Shown: positions 1-10,755, counted from the first letter of the stretch. The stretch: DNA of 64,000 nucleotides from Dendrolimus kikuchii (GCA_019925095.2 CM034388.1:4424501-4488500); one strand, 5' to 3'. The notes: a model not told the origin generated them from the letters alone. Made by a program: numbers and translations.

Positions 1-126
1 TATTTTAAATTAATTAAGATTGAATTTTATGTTTATCTCTTTTTCTTTTCCCATGAAAACGAGTTTCAAATCACAACGATTCTAAAGAAGTTTCACTAAA
101 AAAAAGAGTTTAAGCTAGATAAATAA

Positions 127-340
127 GAAGATGAACAATTTTAAGCTAGACCTGTTTCTGGGTAGTTTCTTGCCGCTTCTTCTTAACAGCAATTTTGAAC
201 AGCAGCACACGTTGCAAAGCAGTGTATATAGAATTGGAAGTAAAATTAAATTTTAACTTATATGTATGACCTCCAAAAATTGTTCTACACTGAAACTTAT
301 TTTTAATAAAAAAAAAATACTTTGCATTTGAGTTAAGTTT
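127..340 (+). repeat. LINE 3'UTR-like repeat
   Basis: This block shares a long match with 9865-10045: a run containing TTTCTTGCCGCTTCTTCT, then TTGCGAAGC or a variant, then AACTTATATGTATGACC and an A/T-rich tail. The order, with an AATAAAA-like tail at the right end, suggests the 3'UTR of a non-LTR retrotransposon on the plus strand. Related but shorter blocks are at 39145-39240, 53155-53240 and 57700-57830. No coding part is attached here. Confidence 0.5.
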
Positions 341-596
341 ACCTAAGTTAGAATTAAGTTAAAAATTAAGTCTACATCCTATTCTATGTACAACGCTTCA
401 CAATATGAGAAGAAACTTCTGAGAACAGCCGTAAGTTGCGTATTTTATGGTTACAACGATGTTTTATTTTGCTGTTTTTCTACAACGCTGTGTAGCGGCG
501 TATACGATTACCTCTTCCTGTCAAATTTCATCCGGATTCGGACTACATTCAGTAGTTTTTGAGAAAAATGACTGTCACAAAGATATATTGAGGAAC

Positions 597-790
597 GTGA
601 GAATATGCTGCCATGACAACCTTGAGTTGTGTTCCGGCATTAGTGGCCAGGTTCCAGTCTCCTTTTAGAGAGCGGCAACCAATTAGTAGCACATTTGGTG
701 TTACAAATGTCCATAAGCGATGGTAACGGCTTCCCATGAGGTGGGCCGTCGGCCTGTCTTCTGAACTCATGCAATAAAAATTAAAATAAA
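597..790 (+). mobile_element. SINE-A copy, 5'-truncated
   Basis: The plus strand carries the SINE-A 3' half: GAGTTGTGTTCCGGCATTAG, GTTCCAGTCTCC, the ACAAATGTCCATAAGCGATGG block and the end GCAATAAAAA. The first 120 or so bases of the family are absent, the usual result of incomplete reverse transcription. Confidence 0.75.
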
Positions 791-985
791 ATTGTGATTT
801 AAAAATATTTCTCTCCTAATGGGTTGTTTAAAACATTAAACGGCAGAGTTGTGAAAGCCTCTTATGAGTCCATTACTGTTATTGCATTGAGGCATCAGTC
901 ACGTCTTATGTTCCATAAAGCAATGGTTTTCCACTTATACTAAAGTACAAAATCATGTAATATTATTGCATACATACTTACATAT

Positions 986-1455
986 TGTTACTTATTTGCG
1001 GGATACGAATTAAAATGTCGTTGGAAATCTCACAAAGTTTATTAGAAGTATACACACACGTAATTCACAGTTCTTACAAAAGAATCGAATGCAACATTAG
1101 TCTAAACAGTAAAGCAGAAAATTGTAATGACTTAAATCGTGCAAAGTCCGTCGTTATTAGATACTTGATCCGAAAGTACATTAGATAAAGCCTCGATCGC
1201 AGTTGAAAGTCAACTAACTCAGCCCTGACGGACCAACCTTATACATTTGCAAAATAGACATAGCTCCCCAGAAACATGCCCATTATTCTTTGGAATTTTC
1301 GAAGTCGTAAGCTTAATGGCTTATAGGAATGTGTAATGCAATATAAAGAAAAGAAGTAAGGATTTTTGACGTCTTATTGCGGTGCAATACAAAGGGATTA
1401 CTAATAAGGGAATAGATCACTTAAATTCAAGCGGGTAATAAAACACCTGCAAAGT
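986..1455 (-). mobile_element. solo LTR-like copy, gypsy-type family
   Basis: The block starts TGTTACTTATTTGCGGGA and continues with CGAATTAAAATGTCGTTGGA and GCAAAGTCCGTCG. These match the reverse complement of the LTR at 16093-16545 and the copies at 4571-5028 and 23425-23957. It is diverged, and its far end no longer matches the family terminus. No internal retrotransposon domain adjoins it. Confidence 0.55.
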
Positions 1456-1596
1456 ATGTAGGTGGCGCTGCAAGAAAACTTGATTGTGACAAGTACATCT
1501 CGGTTTACCGGTACCGACTCTACTATCCACAATGTTGTCATACACTTGTTTTGTCAGTATTCTTTCTCCGTTCCTGCACGTATAACAATGATCTAT

Positions 1597-1863
1597 CTAT
1601 AATAAGCAATGAACTGACTTCATTTTGATATCTTTGCTTATTTTAATAGCTAAAGTACAGCAGCCAGGTACCATATGGAACCAGCATGTTGGTAACACTA
1701 GAGATCTGAAAGAAATTTTATAGTAGGTACCTTTTTTGACAAATTCCATACTGTAATGCTGTCGATAAACCTCAGCTGGGAGTTCATTTAAAATCTCCAC
1801 GGTGTTCAACAGAAATGGATTTGCAACCGTGCGCACATGAACGAAGAGGCTCGAGGAAATCAA
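1597..1863 (-). pseudogene. possible LINE C-terminal remnant
   Basis: A minus-strand frame of 88 codons contains the run NTVEILNELPAEVY followed by a lysine-rich stretch. The xLWNELPxxV pattern followed by FKK is typical of the extreme C-terminus of several insect non-LTR retrotransposon polyproteins. The match is short, no reverse transcriptase motif is next to it and the N-terminal methionine means nothing. It could be chance. Confidence 0.3.
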
Positions 1864-2316
1864 AATGTTTTATTCTTCTTCCCTAGGCCATGATGCCATG
1901 GCTCCAGGATGTAATATCTACAATTTTCGACTTATGTATTTTCATGACAAAACGAAGCGGCGGACGTTGCTAGTTAGTAATAAACTAGCTCGGTGATTGA
2001 AACAGAAACATAAAAAGCCTGAGTTCTTTAGAAAATGTAGCCAGCAAAGATCTCGGTATGTTTTTTAGAAAAAGGTTTTCCACAAAGGCAAAGTAAGTAG
2101 GTCAAATGCTGTATCTTAATGTGGGACAGGTGACGTTTAATCACAAAACTAGTATATAGCCCGTATTTTATACAAGACTAGATTTTAGCTGCCCTGATGA
2201 TTCTAATATCTTTACAAGTTGCTTTCCGGGTCTGTCTGTATATCCGCTAACTCCTCCTAAATTTTCGCCAACAGTTAGATATTTTTTTCACTGAAGATTT
2301 ATATCTATATACATAA
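1864..2316. other. unassigned AT-rich stretch
   Basis: I see no gene and no repeat that recurs in the window. Near 2193 there is an isolated CTGATGA run that does not form a hammerhead core. Confidence 0.5.
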
Positions 2317-2482
2317 CTAGCTGATACCCGCCCGCTTCGCGTGCCGTAAAATCCGTTCTTAGCTGACCTCTACTTGGCGAAAGGAAGGTCCATGCCAAAT
2401 TTCAAGTCTATAGGTATTATATAGTTCCTGAGATATCGTGATGAGTCACTATATACGTGGATTTCAATTATGTATATATAGA
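2317..2482 (-). mobile_element. short non-autonomous Helitron
   Basis: On the plus strand it runs A|CTAG at 2317 to GA|T at 2482. Read on the minus strand this is TC...CTAG inserted between A and T, the Helitron signature. A GC-rich stretch (CCCGCCCGCTTCGCGTG) lies next to CTAG, where the terminal hairpin belongs, though the pairing is weak. At 166 bp it can carry no Rep/helicase and must be non-autonomous. Confidence 0.6.
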
Positions 2483-2780
2483 TAACAATCCATAACTGTC
2501 CCAGTGCTGGGCACGGACCTCCTGTTATGGGGGAACAGCTAGTACCTATACCCGCCACGCTTGTCCAAGGCGGCTTGGCAGGTTTGACACATGGGTTATC
2601 TCGATGTGCAGGTTGCAACACGATGTTTCCCTTCACCAATGTTAGCACGTGGTAATTGTAACATTATGTACATTAGGTCAGAAAAATGCCTACGCGGTGC
2701 ATGCGTTCCGTTCCGTTCCCAGATCGAACCCGCGCCTTTTGAGTTTCGGACGCGTATGCTATGCATTACGCTACCACGAC
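2483..2780 (-). mobile_element. tRNA-derived SINE
   Basis: The minus strand starts GTCGTGGTAGCGTAATGC (A-box-like) and has GGGTTCGATCTGGG about 45 bases on, a good RNA polymerase III B box. The body ends in a block with CCCAGTGCTGGGCACGG on the plus strand. A second copy is at 42350-42572. The spacing of the two boxes is tRNA-like, so the head is probably tRNA-derived. Confidence 0.65.
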
Positions 2781-2837
2781 TTTTATATATAAAAACATAG
2801 TTAAATTTAAATGTAAGTAAAATGAGCTACTTCCTAG

Positions 2838-3045
2838 GGTTTGACCCGCGACGTGCGTCACGGTATACTATGATTACGGTCTCGTGGCGCCTTGTTATAT
2901 TTATTAGGATGCGTAGTGACACTGGAAGGTTTAGTGGGTATTCTGATGGTCGGTGCTTGCAACTCCTTCTATTTTCAGAAGCCTGTGTGTAGCGTCGGCG
3001 GTCCGGAGACCCCTCGGTGATCTACCCCGGGGCCCAAGAGGAAAC
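2838..3045. repeat. diverged repeat shared with 63650-63880
   Basis: The two blocks share GACACTGGAAGGTTTAGTGG-like sequence, GGTCGGTGCTTGCAACTCC-like sequence and a TGTGTAGCGTCGGC run. The GC content is higher than in the surroundings. The match suggests a transposon untranslated or 5' region, but no coding motif identifies the family. Confidence 0.5.
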
Positions 3046-3069
3046 TCTACCAATTTACAATCTCTCTCT

Positions 3070-3200
3070 CTCTCTCTCTTTCCTTTCACCATATCCCTAT
3101 TAATTGGGGTCGGCACAATATGTCTTTTCCTTCCACATTCCTCTATTCTGACATACATCTTCTGTCACACCACAAATCATCATATCATACTTCACACAAT
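3070..3200 (-). pseudogene. LINE C-terminal tail remnant
   Basis: The reverse complement matches the plus strand at 54590-54720, including GTGTGACAGAA, ATGTATGTCAGAATAGAGG and a GTGTGGAAGGAAAA run. In one frame it reads GVWKEKTYCADPN, like the short W-K-x-K-T-x-x-A-D-P end of some insect LINE ORF2 proteins. A TC microsatellite lies at the left edge. Confidence 0.4.
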
Positions 3201-3764
3201 CCATCTATATTTTTTTGGTCTACCTTTACATCTGTATCCATCCATCTTGTAGTTTAAGATTGTTTATTGTCATGTCACTTTCATCCCTCTTCATTATATG
3301 CCCATACCAACTTTTTCAGTCACGGGTGCAACTTTCAAAGATCCCCCCCTTATGTACTCATTTCTCATCTTATCCATATAATATAATGAATATATAGAGG
3401 ATTCTAGTTTGTACAATGTAGTGGAAAACATACGAGCCAATAGATGGCGCTGTGCAATAACAGAGGTCAAAGAATATATACAAATTTCAAACAATAATAG
3501 ATAGGACCCCAAAGTCCGGCATTTTCCCCCAAAGTCCGGTATCGCTGAAACAGCCATCTGCGGCGATTCAGCTGGGTCCAGCTCCAAAAAGAAAATAAAA
3601 AAAATAGATAGGCCTTGTCCTGCGAGAAACGATAATAGCCTCGCTGGAAGATCTACGTTTGAGACGGGGGAGCATTCCATCTCGCTCCTACAACCGTTAG
3701 GGTCATCCCTAAAACAATAAGTTTAAAAATGAGAAAAAGAATCAGTGCGACTAATTCGCACCAG
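3201..3764. other. unassigned stretch
   Basis: No gene recognised. It contains an isolated AGATGGCGCTG motif at 3442-3452 and two close copies of CCCAAAGTCCGG at about 3509 and 3529. Confidence 0.5.
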
Positions 3765-3925
3765 TATAAGTTGTGCGCAGAAGGTTTGCCGATGGTCGCC
3801 CCTCCCGCTTACTACGACTGGGACCGGGGCTTGTCTAAGTAATACTAAGAACTAGACGACCGCGGGTCGCGGTTGTGTGAGGCGGGAGAGGTTGTCATCG
3901 GCAAACCTTCTGCGCACGACTTATA
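3765..3925. mobile_element. 161-bp MITE with long terminal inverted repeats
   Basis: The left arm begins TATAAGTTGTGCGCAGAAGG. The right end, reverse complemented, begins TATAAGTCGTGCGCAGAAGG, and the match continues through GTTTGCCGATG and a CTCCCGC block, giving arms of about 45 bp. The middle is too short to code. Bases GACCGGGGC and CGACCGCGGGTCGCGG in the loop allow further folding. I cannot assign a superfamily. Confidence 0.7.
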
Positions 3926-3954
3926 TTAAGATTCCGATAACATAACTTTTAAAT

Positions 3955-4145
3955 TTTTTGTCTATCTCTCTGCCAGTCCACCTGTCTGTCTGATAGAGCA
4001 TCACGTGAAAAGTACAGAATGAATTTGAATGAAACTCGACTCATAGCTGGCTTATATCCTGGGTCGATCGAGGACACTTTTATCTTGAGAATAACTTCGT
4101 TTCTGCGGGATAGACGAGTGTAGCCAAAACTTTGACACTGAGGTC
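3955..4145. repeat. diverged repeat shared with 50755-50912
   Basis: Both blocks carry CCTGTCTG, AGAGCA-CACGTGAAAA, GAAACTCGAC and AGCT-GCTTATATCC-GGG in the same order and spacing. The pattern resembles interiors of the Helitron-like elements elsewhere in the window, but no terminal hairpin is preserved here. Confidence 0.45.
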
Positions 4146-4159
4146 GCATTATTATTTTC

Positions 4160-4500
4160 GTTTTTTACTTACTCTTGAATTTGAATTGGTTTCATTTTGT
4201 CTAATAAATGTTTTCGAAATGCGACTCTTTTAAAAAAATTTAAGTCCATCCAACAACTAAGCCACCGATATATGGTGGAAATATCAACAAAGCGGACGAA
4301 ACGCTGTGCTTCCACTTTTATTATACGTACCGCTGAAGAGTGGAGTCATGGAGCTCTTTATAGTCGTCTGTTTTTCCTGAAGAATACAAGCTAGGTGTCT
4401 TCAAGTCTCGCGTTAACAGGTATCTTTTAGGTAAGCGTGCTCTACCTCAGACTGCATTTCCACCTGACATCAGGTGCAATGTCAGTCAAACGCAAACCTA
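4160..4500 (+). pseudogene. LINE C-terminal remnant (RTAxEW type)
   Basis: One frame contains FIIRTAEEWSHG and then stops. After a frame change it continues with LGVFKSRVNRYLLGKRAL and ends at a TAA near 4504. The order R-T-A-x-E-W...F-K-x-R-V-N-R-x-L-L-G-x-R is the C-terminal end of a common insect LINE polyprotein. A relative with RTAKEWNSLPE is at 35207-35500. One frameshift and the missing reverse transcriptase make it dead. Confidence 0.5.
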
Positions 4501-4570
4501 TTTAATATAAAAAAATATATAGTTTCAAGTTTTGCAGCCACAAACAGATGGAAGGTGTTTATATATACAT

Positions 4571-5028
4571 ACACGAGTGTGGGACTCGAATTAAAACTGC
4601 CGTTGGAATTACTATAGCATTTATTAGAACTATACAAACACGTATAACACAGGTACAAATATAACTGGACACAACCAGTAATAACTGCATGATTCAATAA
4701 CACGCGCAAAGTCCGTCACTATATAGCTCAACGAATGTACACGTCTTGATCGTATCGTAATCGTCGCTTGACTGCTTCACCCCTCCGTTCGGGCATTCCT
4801 TTTATCCTGTACAAATACAATATGTCTCGACGCAAAACAATAGTTTCCAAGAATTAGTTCGACACACCTGTCTAATGACTGCCATAAAAGATTATAATAC
4901 ACAATAGACTGTTTTTCTTAATTACAAATTTTAAACACAAAGTAAACAGAAGAAGTCCAAATACGGGAAGGTAATAAACTGTTCTTTATGGCAGGCAGGT
5001 GTGCATTTGCTTTTTTCGGCATGTCACA
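4571..5028 (-). mobile_element. solo LTR-like copy, gypsy-type family
   Basis: It matches the reverse complement of 16093-16545 almost throughout: GGGACTCGAATTAAAA at the left, ACAAACACGTATAACA, then GGTAATAAAC, CAGGTGTGCATTTG and TGTCACA at the right. No internal domain is attached, which fits a solo LTR made by LTR-LTR recombination. The left terminus is uncertain by a few bases. Confidence 0.6.
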
Positions 5029-5059
<31 letters not shown>

Positions 5060-5082
5060 CATATGTGTGTGTGTGTGTGTGT
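5029..5082. repeat. (TA)n(TG)n microsatellite
   Basis: Alternating TA then TG dinucleotides run directly into the 3' end of the next Helitron. Confidence 0.9.
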
Positions 5083-5097
5083 ATATAACATAAATAA

Positions 5098-5345
5098 CTA
5101 GCTGTATCCGGCATGCATTGCAGTGCTACGTAAAGTAAAACGATTTTTGGTTATTAATTCTGTTTATTGAAATGCTTTTTATACATAATAGCATTTCTTT
5201 TTATTTATATATATAGATGTTTTCAGTCAGAAACCCTCGCGGGCGTCCTCAGGTTACCCTACCAAAGTTTCATCACAATCTGACCAATGATTTAGGAACG
5301 CATAGAGGACACACATACAAACATTTATTTCTATTTTTATAAATA
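5098..5345 (-). mobile_element. Helitron-like element
   Basis: The plus strand starts A|CTAG at 5098 followed by CTGTATCCGG, as in the other minus-strand Helitrons here. Its interior has the family phrase CAAAGTTTCATCACAATCTG. The terminal hairpin is weak and the far end is not sharply defined. Confidence 0.45.
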
Positions 5346-6214
5346 TATTGCAAATATTTGATCATAAAAGTCTTTCACACGAAGTGTTAATTAACAAACT
5401 CTAATAACAGCCTTAACCGACTTTCATAAAGTTGAATGCATCTTTCGCCCTCAAGTAAGAGGCGCAGACAACTTCTTAAGAGTTGGCTATAACTTTGACG
5501 CCTTGCTGACTATGCGAACGTCGTTCTTAACTTGTTCTTATTAATAGAAGAAAGATCTTCGGAATTTCAGACACGAACAGGTAGGTAACCTATGGTAACG
5601 GTAATGAAAATTTGTTTTCATTTCTCGTATTCTGAAAGTACGCTTGGAGTTGCCTAATTTTAGGGATGAGAACAATATTTTTCGTCCCTGGGAAACGATT
5701 TTTCCAGCTGTCAAAAAATTGAAAAACTATGCGACCTGTACATAATACATGTGACTCATGTTGCAACTTTTTTGACAGCCACTGTTAAATCGCGGCATAA
5801 ATTATAATAAAAAAAACAATTTTATAATATAATTTAATACGTATAAATTGCTTTTCACTAAATTATTATTTAACTTACATAAATTTGACCTAAACATTTC
5901 CTATCATCAGTGCCAAAAAAATACTGGTTGGTAGAAAGGAAAAAAGAAATTTACTTGACTTTCCATAATTATGTGACGTATTAAATGAGTTCATCGGATT
6001 TAGATATGTTATATATATATATGTGGGTTTTATTTGAAGAAAAGCAAAAAAAACTTCCTTAGAGTCTTACGTCGTTTATTCATAGACTACCTCTTCTTAC
6101 TATATTTTGAAAATGACATAAGCAATATCACACTTACAAATTTGAAAAAACATAATGTATGGCTTGGCTACCGAGTTGAAATGCGTCTTTGAATCCCACA
6201 TATATATATATATA
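5346..6214. other. unassigned AT-rich stretch
   Basis: No gene or repeat recognised beyond short TA runs at about 6010 and 6200. Confidence 0.5.
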
Positions 6215-6970
6215 CTAGCTGATCCGGCAAACTTTGCACCGCTTCAGAATCAATAAATAAAAAAGCTGAATGATAATTTCAGAACGTTTCAACTTTAGTA
6301 AAAAATGTGGTCGAAACTTAACCAGAACGAACATCAAACGTTTGACATTCAAAACCAAAACTTGAATAAAAAACTTCACTTTTAAATTTAATTTGATTTC
6401 TGAACGATTTTTAAATTTAATTGATTTCTAAACGACGTACATCAAATGTTTGACAGGTAGAAATAGTTTCAAAGGGAAAGTGAAATTGTTGTTTTTACTA
6501 TATTCCAAGCATTTTTTTAATTTTTTTTTTTTTTTTTTTTTTTATTGCAGGAGGTCAGCAGACAGGCAGACGGCCTACTTGATGGAAAGCGGTTACCATC
6601 GCCTATGGACATTTGCAACACCAAAGTTGCTACAAATGCGCTGCTGCTCTCTTAAGGGAGACTGGAACCTGGTCACTAATGCCGGAACACAACTCAAGGT
6701 TGTTATGACGACATACTTTAGACCAGGGGTGGTAGCCATCCAGTCGGGCAAATGCCCTACCACCTGGCTGTGGGTTGTTAAGTCGCCTCTTACGACAGGC
6801 CGCCCGGCCGCAGGAAATTGTATTCTTTCTCCGTTCCTGCACGGATAAAAATTTACTCACATTTTAAACCTTCTCTAGACTTCCACAAATAATTTAAAAC
6901 CAAAATTAGCCAAATCTGTCCAGCCGTTCCCGAGTTTTAGCGAGACTAACGAACAGCAATTATATAGTGT
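6215..6970 (-). mobile_element. Helitron carrying a SINE-A insertion
   Basis: CTAG at 6215-6218 is followed by CTGATCCGGCAAACTTTGCA, with a CGG/CCG stem next to it. The interior and far end match the Helitron at 47456-47847: CAATAAATAAA, GTTGTTTTTACTATATTCCA, TTTACTCAC and AGACTAACGAACAGCAATT. SINE-A at 6518-6846 lies inside; the 47456 copy shows the uninterrupted form. Confidence 0.65.
6518..6846 (-). mobile_element. SINE-A, full length
   Basis: On the minus strand it runs from TATCCGTGCAGGAACGGAG to CTGCAATAAAA and a long A tail, written as a T run on the plus strand. It contains GGGCATTTGCCC, a GTTCCAGTCTCC box and the paired CCAGGTGGTAG / CTACCACCCCTGG arms. The host Helitron without insertion is visible at about 47700-47730, so both boundaries are supported. 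Frames of about 130 and 76 codons on the two strands are not conserved as proteins. Confidence 0.85.
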
Positions 6971-7171
6971 GGCGAGTGATGGTGGATCGATCTAGTTGGT
7001 TTAAGAAGTTTTAGAAAAATGTAGAAGATTGTGGAAGAAAAAGACAAGAACAGATTCATTTTACATTTTAGAAGGGTATAGACGATGAACAAAAATTCTA
7101 GAATATAAGATTCAGAAAGGAAAAGACAGAGATAGACAGATGTTTAGAAAGATCAATTTGAAGATGAAAGA

Positions 7172-7610
7172 AGATCAATTTGATCATGGAAGGTGTGTCG
7201 TGGCCTTTCACGACTTCTGCATCCATCCACTTTTGCATTGTATATCTGTTTAGTCATTCTTTCATCATGCATTCTTTCCACATGCCCGAACCACCGGAGC
7301 ATTCCTTTCCTTACCTTCACACCGACACTCTCTTTCAGACCAACTCTCTTTCTTACTTCGGTATTACGAACGCGGTCCGCGAACGTCACTTCGTAGATTT
7401 TGCGCAGTGCTCGCAACTCGACCGCGTTTACTCTACTTTCATGCTCTCTCTTCTATACCCAACTCTCGCTTCCATACGTGAGCGTAGGTACCAGCACCGC
7501 GTTGTGTATGGCAAGCTGGGCCTTCTGGCTGAGGTTCTTAGCGCCTAACGCTCCATTCACACTATTCCCCAAATTCACTCTTCTTTCTATATCAGCGGTG
7601 TACCTTCCAT
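7172..7610 (-). pseudogene. LINE-B fragment (ORF C-terminal region)
   Basis: The minus strand encodes, with a frame change, TLTYGSESWV, then [38 protein letters not shown] and SRERPRHTFHDQIDLL. This is the post-reverse-transcriptase C-terminal region of a non-LTR retrotransposon, with the LxYGSExW and GRPRxTF motifs. This copy loses the last third of the family and its tail at 7172, and reaches slightly further upstream than most copies. A TA repeat adjoins the left-over 5' end. Confidence 0.7.
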
Positions 7611-8223
7611 ATATATATATATATATACATATATACACACATAGAAACAACAAAATTTCTTATCCAAATAACAAAAGCAGTCTACGTGTCTTATTCATCC
7701 CCTGAAGCTGATTTAAAAGAAAAGATCAATTTGCAACTATCTCTGGATAATTTTCGACAAAAAATTTTCTTTGTTAGATAAGTCAAAAAAGTTGAATAAC
7801 GTAATAAATATATTAATATTTCAACTGTCATTCAAAGTCCATACAGCCTTATTAGAAATCTGTTGTTTCTCAAAATACTATAATGTTTTAAAATATTACG
7901 CCTGATATTCTCGTACCTAATTATTCGAGTTTAATAAGCAATTGTTGTTTATTACTTTGAAAGTTAAATGTAGCGATTCTACGCCCAAGAAATTATTATG
8001 AACGACATGAGTTAGCGAGATTTTAATTAAATTACAGCGAGTTGGAAGCACAAGTTTCATATTATTCTGTTAAAACAAGGCGGCTGCATCTGACATGTTC
8101 TGTCATAGAATTTTGCAGTTAGGAAATTTTAAAGTTGAGCAAGAGAATTTAAATTTTAAAGTAGTACATTTAACTCTGGAACTAACTTCATGAGTTTTAT
8201 TGTGTTTACATATTTATATTAAA
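7611..8223. other. unassigned AT-rich stretch
   Basis: A TA/CA microsatellite at about 7610-7642 is followed by sequence in which I see no gene or repeat. Confidence 0.5.
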
Positions 8224-8676
8224 CTAGTTAGTGTTCGCCCGTGGTCGAAATTCGACCACAATAATTAATATCAAATACTTCTATAATCATATATAAATGT
8301 ATATGCATGTGTGTGTCAAATACATAGTAGTGTGTGTAATGTTTTTTTATTATTCATTTAATGTATTTTTTGTGCATAATTTAAAAAAAATATTAGCATT
8401 CGTCGTTTCTTCTCTATATATATACTGATATTGTAGAGGTAAAGTTTGTGACGTTCTAGGGGGTAATCTCTGGATCTACTAAACCAATTTTAAAAAATCT
8501 TATACTGTTGAAAAGCTACGTTAACAGGGAGTGTTATAAGCTATATAACATGACGCTATATACCACGGGAGCGGGACAGAGCGCTGGTGAAACCTTGCGA
8601 AATTTCATACTCCTCCGACCGCGCAATTTTCGTAAAAAAGGGTACTAAGTTTTTGCTTCACTTATTAATATATAGA
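8224..8676 (-). mobile_element. complete non-autonomous Helitron, 453 bp
   Basis: The plus strand reads A|CTAG at 8224 and GA|T at 8676. Next to CTAG is the perfect stem GTGGTCGAAATTCGACCAC, the terminal hairpin. The sequence matches the plus-strand Helitron at 21741-22077 including GCAAAAACTTAGTACCC and GAAAATTGCGCGG on the opposite strand. No coding capacity. Confidence 0.75.
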
Positions 8677-9044
8677 TATAACATTAAAGCATATTAAATA
8701 ATGAATTAGTTGCAGTGGAACTTTGTTCGCGTTATCTTAACGACGTGTTTATTAGTGAATTACGACGGCGGCACCAAAAAAAAACGAGATATTTACCAGG
8801 ATAAAATGTATCCTAAGCGTTGATGCAGGATATAAGTAAACTCTGTGTTAAGTTTCATTTAAATCTATTAAGTATGTATGTGATACTCTAACAGAGAGAA
8901 ATAGTACCATGTAGTAAGACCATGTAGTTTCTGAGACAAAGTACTGTAACCTACAAAGACAGATGATAAATATGACGATTTTATTAGGTTCTGTTATTAT
9001 CAATTTAGCATAGGACCTCTAAAGTTTTGTTATTGCTAAAGTAC
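8677..9044. other. unassigned stretch
   Basis: No gene or recurring repeat seen. Confidence 0.5.
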
Positions 9045-9370
9045 AACAAACGGGCTGACGGCCCACTTGATGGAAGGTGGTTTTTTTTATCGCCTTCTCC
9101 ATCATTGGTTAAGATAGAGGTTTTTTTCTTTTTTATTTTCTTAAATCTGCTAACACGGTGAAAGGTAAGGTAAGGGATTCTTTATTTTTATTTCATATTT
9201 TTTTCTTTCTTTTTTACTTATTTTCTTTTCTTTCTTTTTTACCGTCGCTTATGAACATTTGCAACACCAGACGTGCTACCAATGTGCTGCCGGCCTCGAA
9301 GGAAGGACTGAAATCGTGGTACTAATGCCGGAATACAACTCAACGTGGTTATGGCGGCATAACATTTTAG
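9045..9370 (-). mobile_element. old, rearranged SINE-A copy
   Basis: The 3'-end block (GACGGCCCACTTGATGGAAG on the plus strand) is separated by about 150 bases of T-rich sequence from the next SINE-A block (ATTTGCAACACCAGACGTGC to ATGGCGGCATA). The two parts are in family order, so this is one copy split by an insertion or by local expansion of the T-rich region. Confidence 0.6.
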
Positions 9371-9392
9371 AATGTCTCGTCATTATTCATGC

Positions 9393-9713
9393 ATTCCTCT
9401 TTTTTTTTATTGCAGCAGTTCAGCAGACAGGCAGACGGCCCACTTGATTGAAAGCGGTAACCATCGCCTATGGACATTTGCAACACCGAAGGTGCTACAA
9501 ATGCGTAGCTGCTCTTTTAAGGGTCACTGGAACCTAGTCACTAATGCCGGAACACAACTCAAGGTTGTTATGGCGACATACTTTAGACGAGTGGTGGTAG
9601 CCATCCAGTCGGGCAAATGCCCTATCACCTGGCTGTGGGTTGTTTAGTCGCCTCTTACGACAGGCCGCACGGCCGCAGGAAATTGTATTCTTTCTCCGTT
9701 CCTGCACGGATAA
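9393..9713 (-). mobile_element. SINE-A, full length
   Basis: On the minus strand it runs from TATCCGTGCAGGAACGG to GCTGCAATAAAAAAAA. It is nearly full length with only point differences from the copies at 6518 and 37786. Confidence 0.85.
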
Positions 9714-9864
9714 ATACTCTCTTACTGTGTCTTTGTCTTACTGAGCATGCACTGTTTGTTACAACTCCATTAATTCTTCGAAAAGTAAGTCTGTAACATA
9801 CTTCTGCATAAAACTTATAAAAAAGAACTTGAGATATAAATAGAATAAGAAATATAAAGAAAAA

Positions 9865-10045
9865 CAATTTTTAGCTAGACATGTTGCTGGGGAGTTTCTT
9901 GCCGCTTCTTCTCCTTAACAGCGATAACACGTTGCGAAGCGTTGTTCATAGAATAGGAAGTAAGGTTAAATTTTAACTTATATGTATGACCTTGAAAAAG
10001 TGTTCTCCAGTGGAATTATTTTGAATAAAAATTTTTGAATTTGAA
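9865..10045 (+). repeat. LINE 3'UTR-like repeat
   Basis: This is the cleanest copy of the block at 127-340, ending in GAATAAAAATTTTTGAATTT, a simple-repeat tail typical of non-LTR elements. Confidence 0.55.
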
Positions 10046-10059
10046 TTTAATCTAGATGA

Positions 10060-10330
10060 AAGGCTTACTACCTGCACGGGTGATCTTTAAATATATAAAT
10101 AATCGGCAGACAAACACACATATTGTATATCCCCAAATTAAGCAAGTTACGCTTGTGTTATGGGTAATATATAACGGACTACTCTGGGGCCGATCCCAGA
10201 CACCCAGACCATAGTAAATAACGGAGAAAATACCTTTCCGAAATTTAGTATACCAGGAATCGAACCCGGAGCCTCTGCGTTGCAGTGAGGTAGGCCGGCA
10301 AAGGCTTAGCCCGCGCAACCACAGAGGCCG
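10060..10330 (-). mobile_element. tRNA-derived SINE with canonical B box
   Basis: The minus strand begins GACGGCCTCTGTGGTTGCGC and has CCGGGTTCGATTCCTGG at 10254-10268 (plus strand: CCAGGAATCGAACCCGG), a textbook polymerase III B box. The body contains TTACCCATAACACAAGCG. A second, more decayed copy is at 63110-63322. Confidence 0.75.
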
Positions 10331-10696
10331 TCTAATTTAATTTAATTTAATAATTAATATTAATAATTTAATTATAATCCGATCTTTAGGATAAATTTAC
10401 GCTTGATTGCAAAATACAAGCCGTAAAGCTTAAAGCTAGTACGTCAAATTAAGTTAATATCAAGCTAGTACCTACCTATAAAGTTTCCTGGAGACTGAAT
10501 AAACTTAACTGAGCAAATGTTTGCTGGCACAAAGGCAACACAGCGCTTTGTGTGAACTTCGCAGAGCGTTCAATGTTGTGTACAAATTTAAATAATTGTT
10601 TATTATAGTAATGGAGACAGTTTTCTTATAGTCCAGCAATTTTGGGGTTGCTTAATGAGGTTGATGAAATAAAAGAGCGTTGGCTAGATTTACATA
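10331..10696. other. unassigned stretch
   Basis: AT-rich, with short AATTTAATTT repeats at the left edge. No gene seen. Confidence 0.5.
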
Positions 10697-10755
10697 CGTA
10701 GACTAGAACCTGCCTAATGCCTGAACACAAATTACAGTTGTTATGACGGCATTTT
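10697..10755 (-). mobile_element. SINE-A fragment
   Basis: Only the CTAGAACCTGCCTAATGCC-to-ATGACGGCA part of the family is left, directly before an oppositely oriented copy. Confidence 0.5.

Noticed and set aside
2961..3090. TC-rich run near 3061 as a splice or promoter element
   Set aside because: It is a simple (TC)n microsatellite next to a LINE tail.
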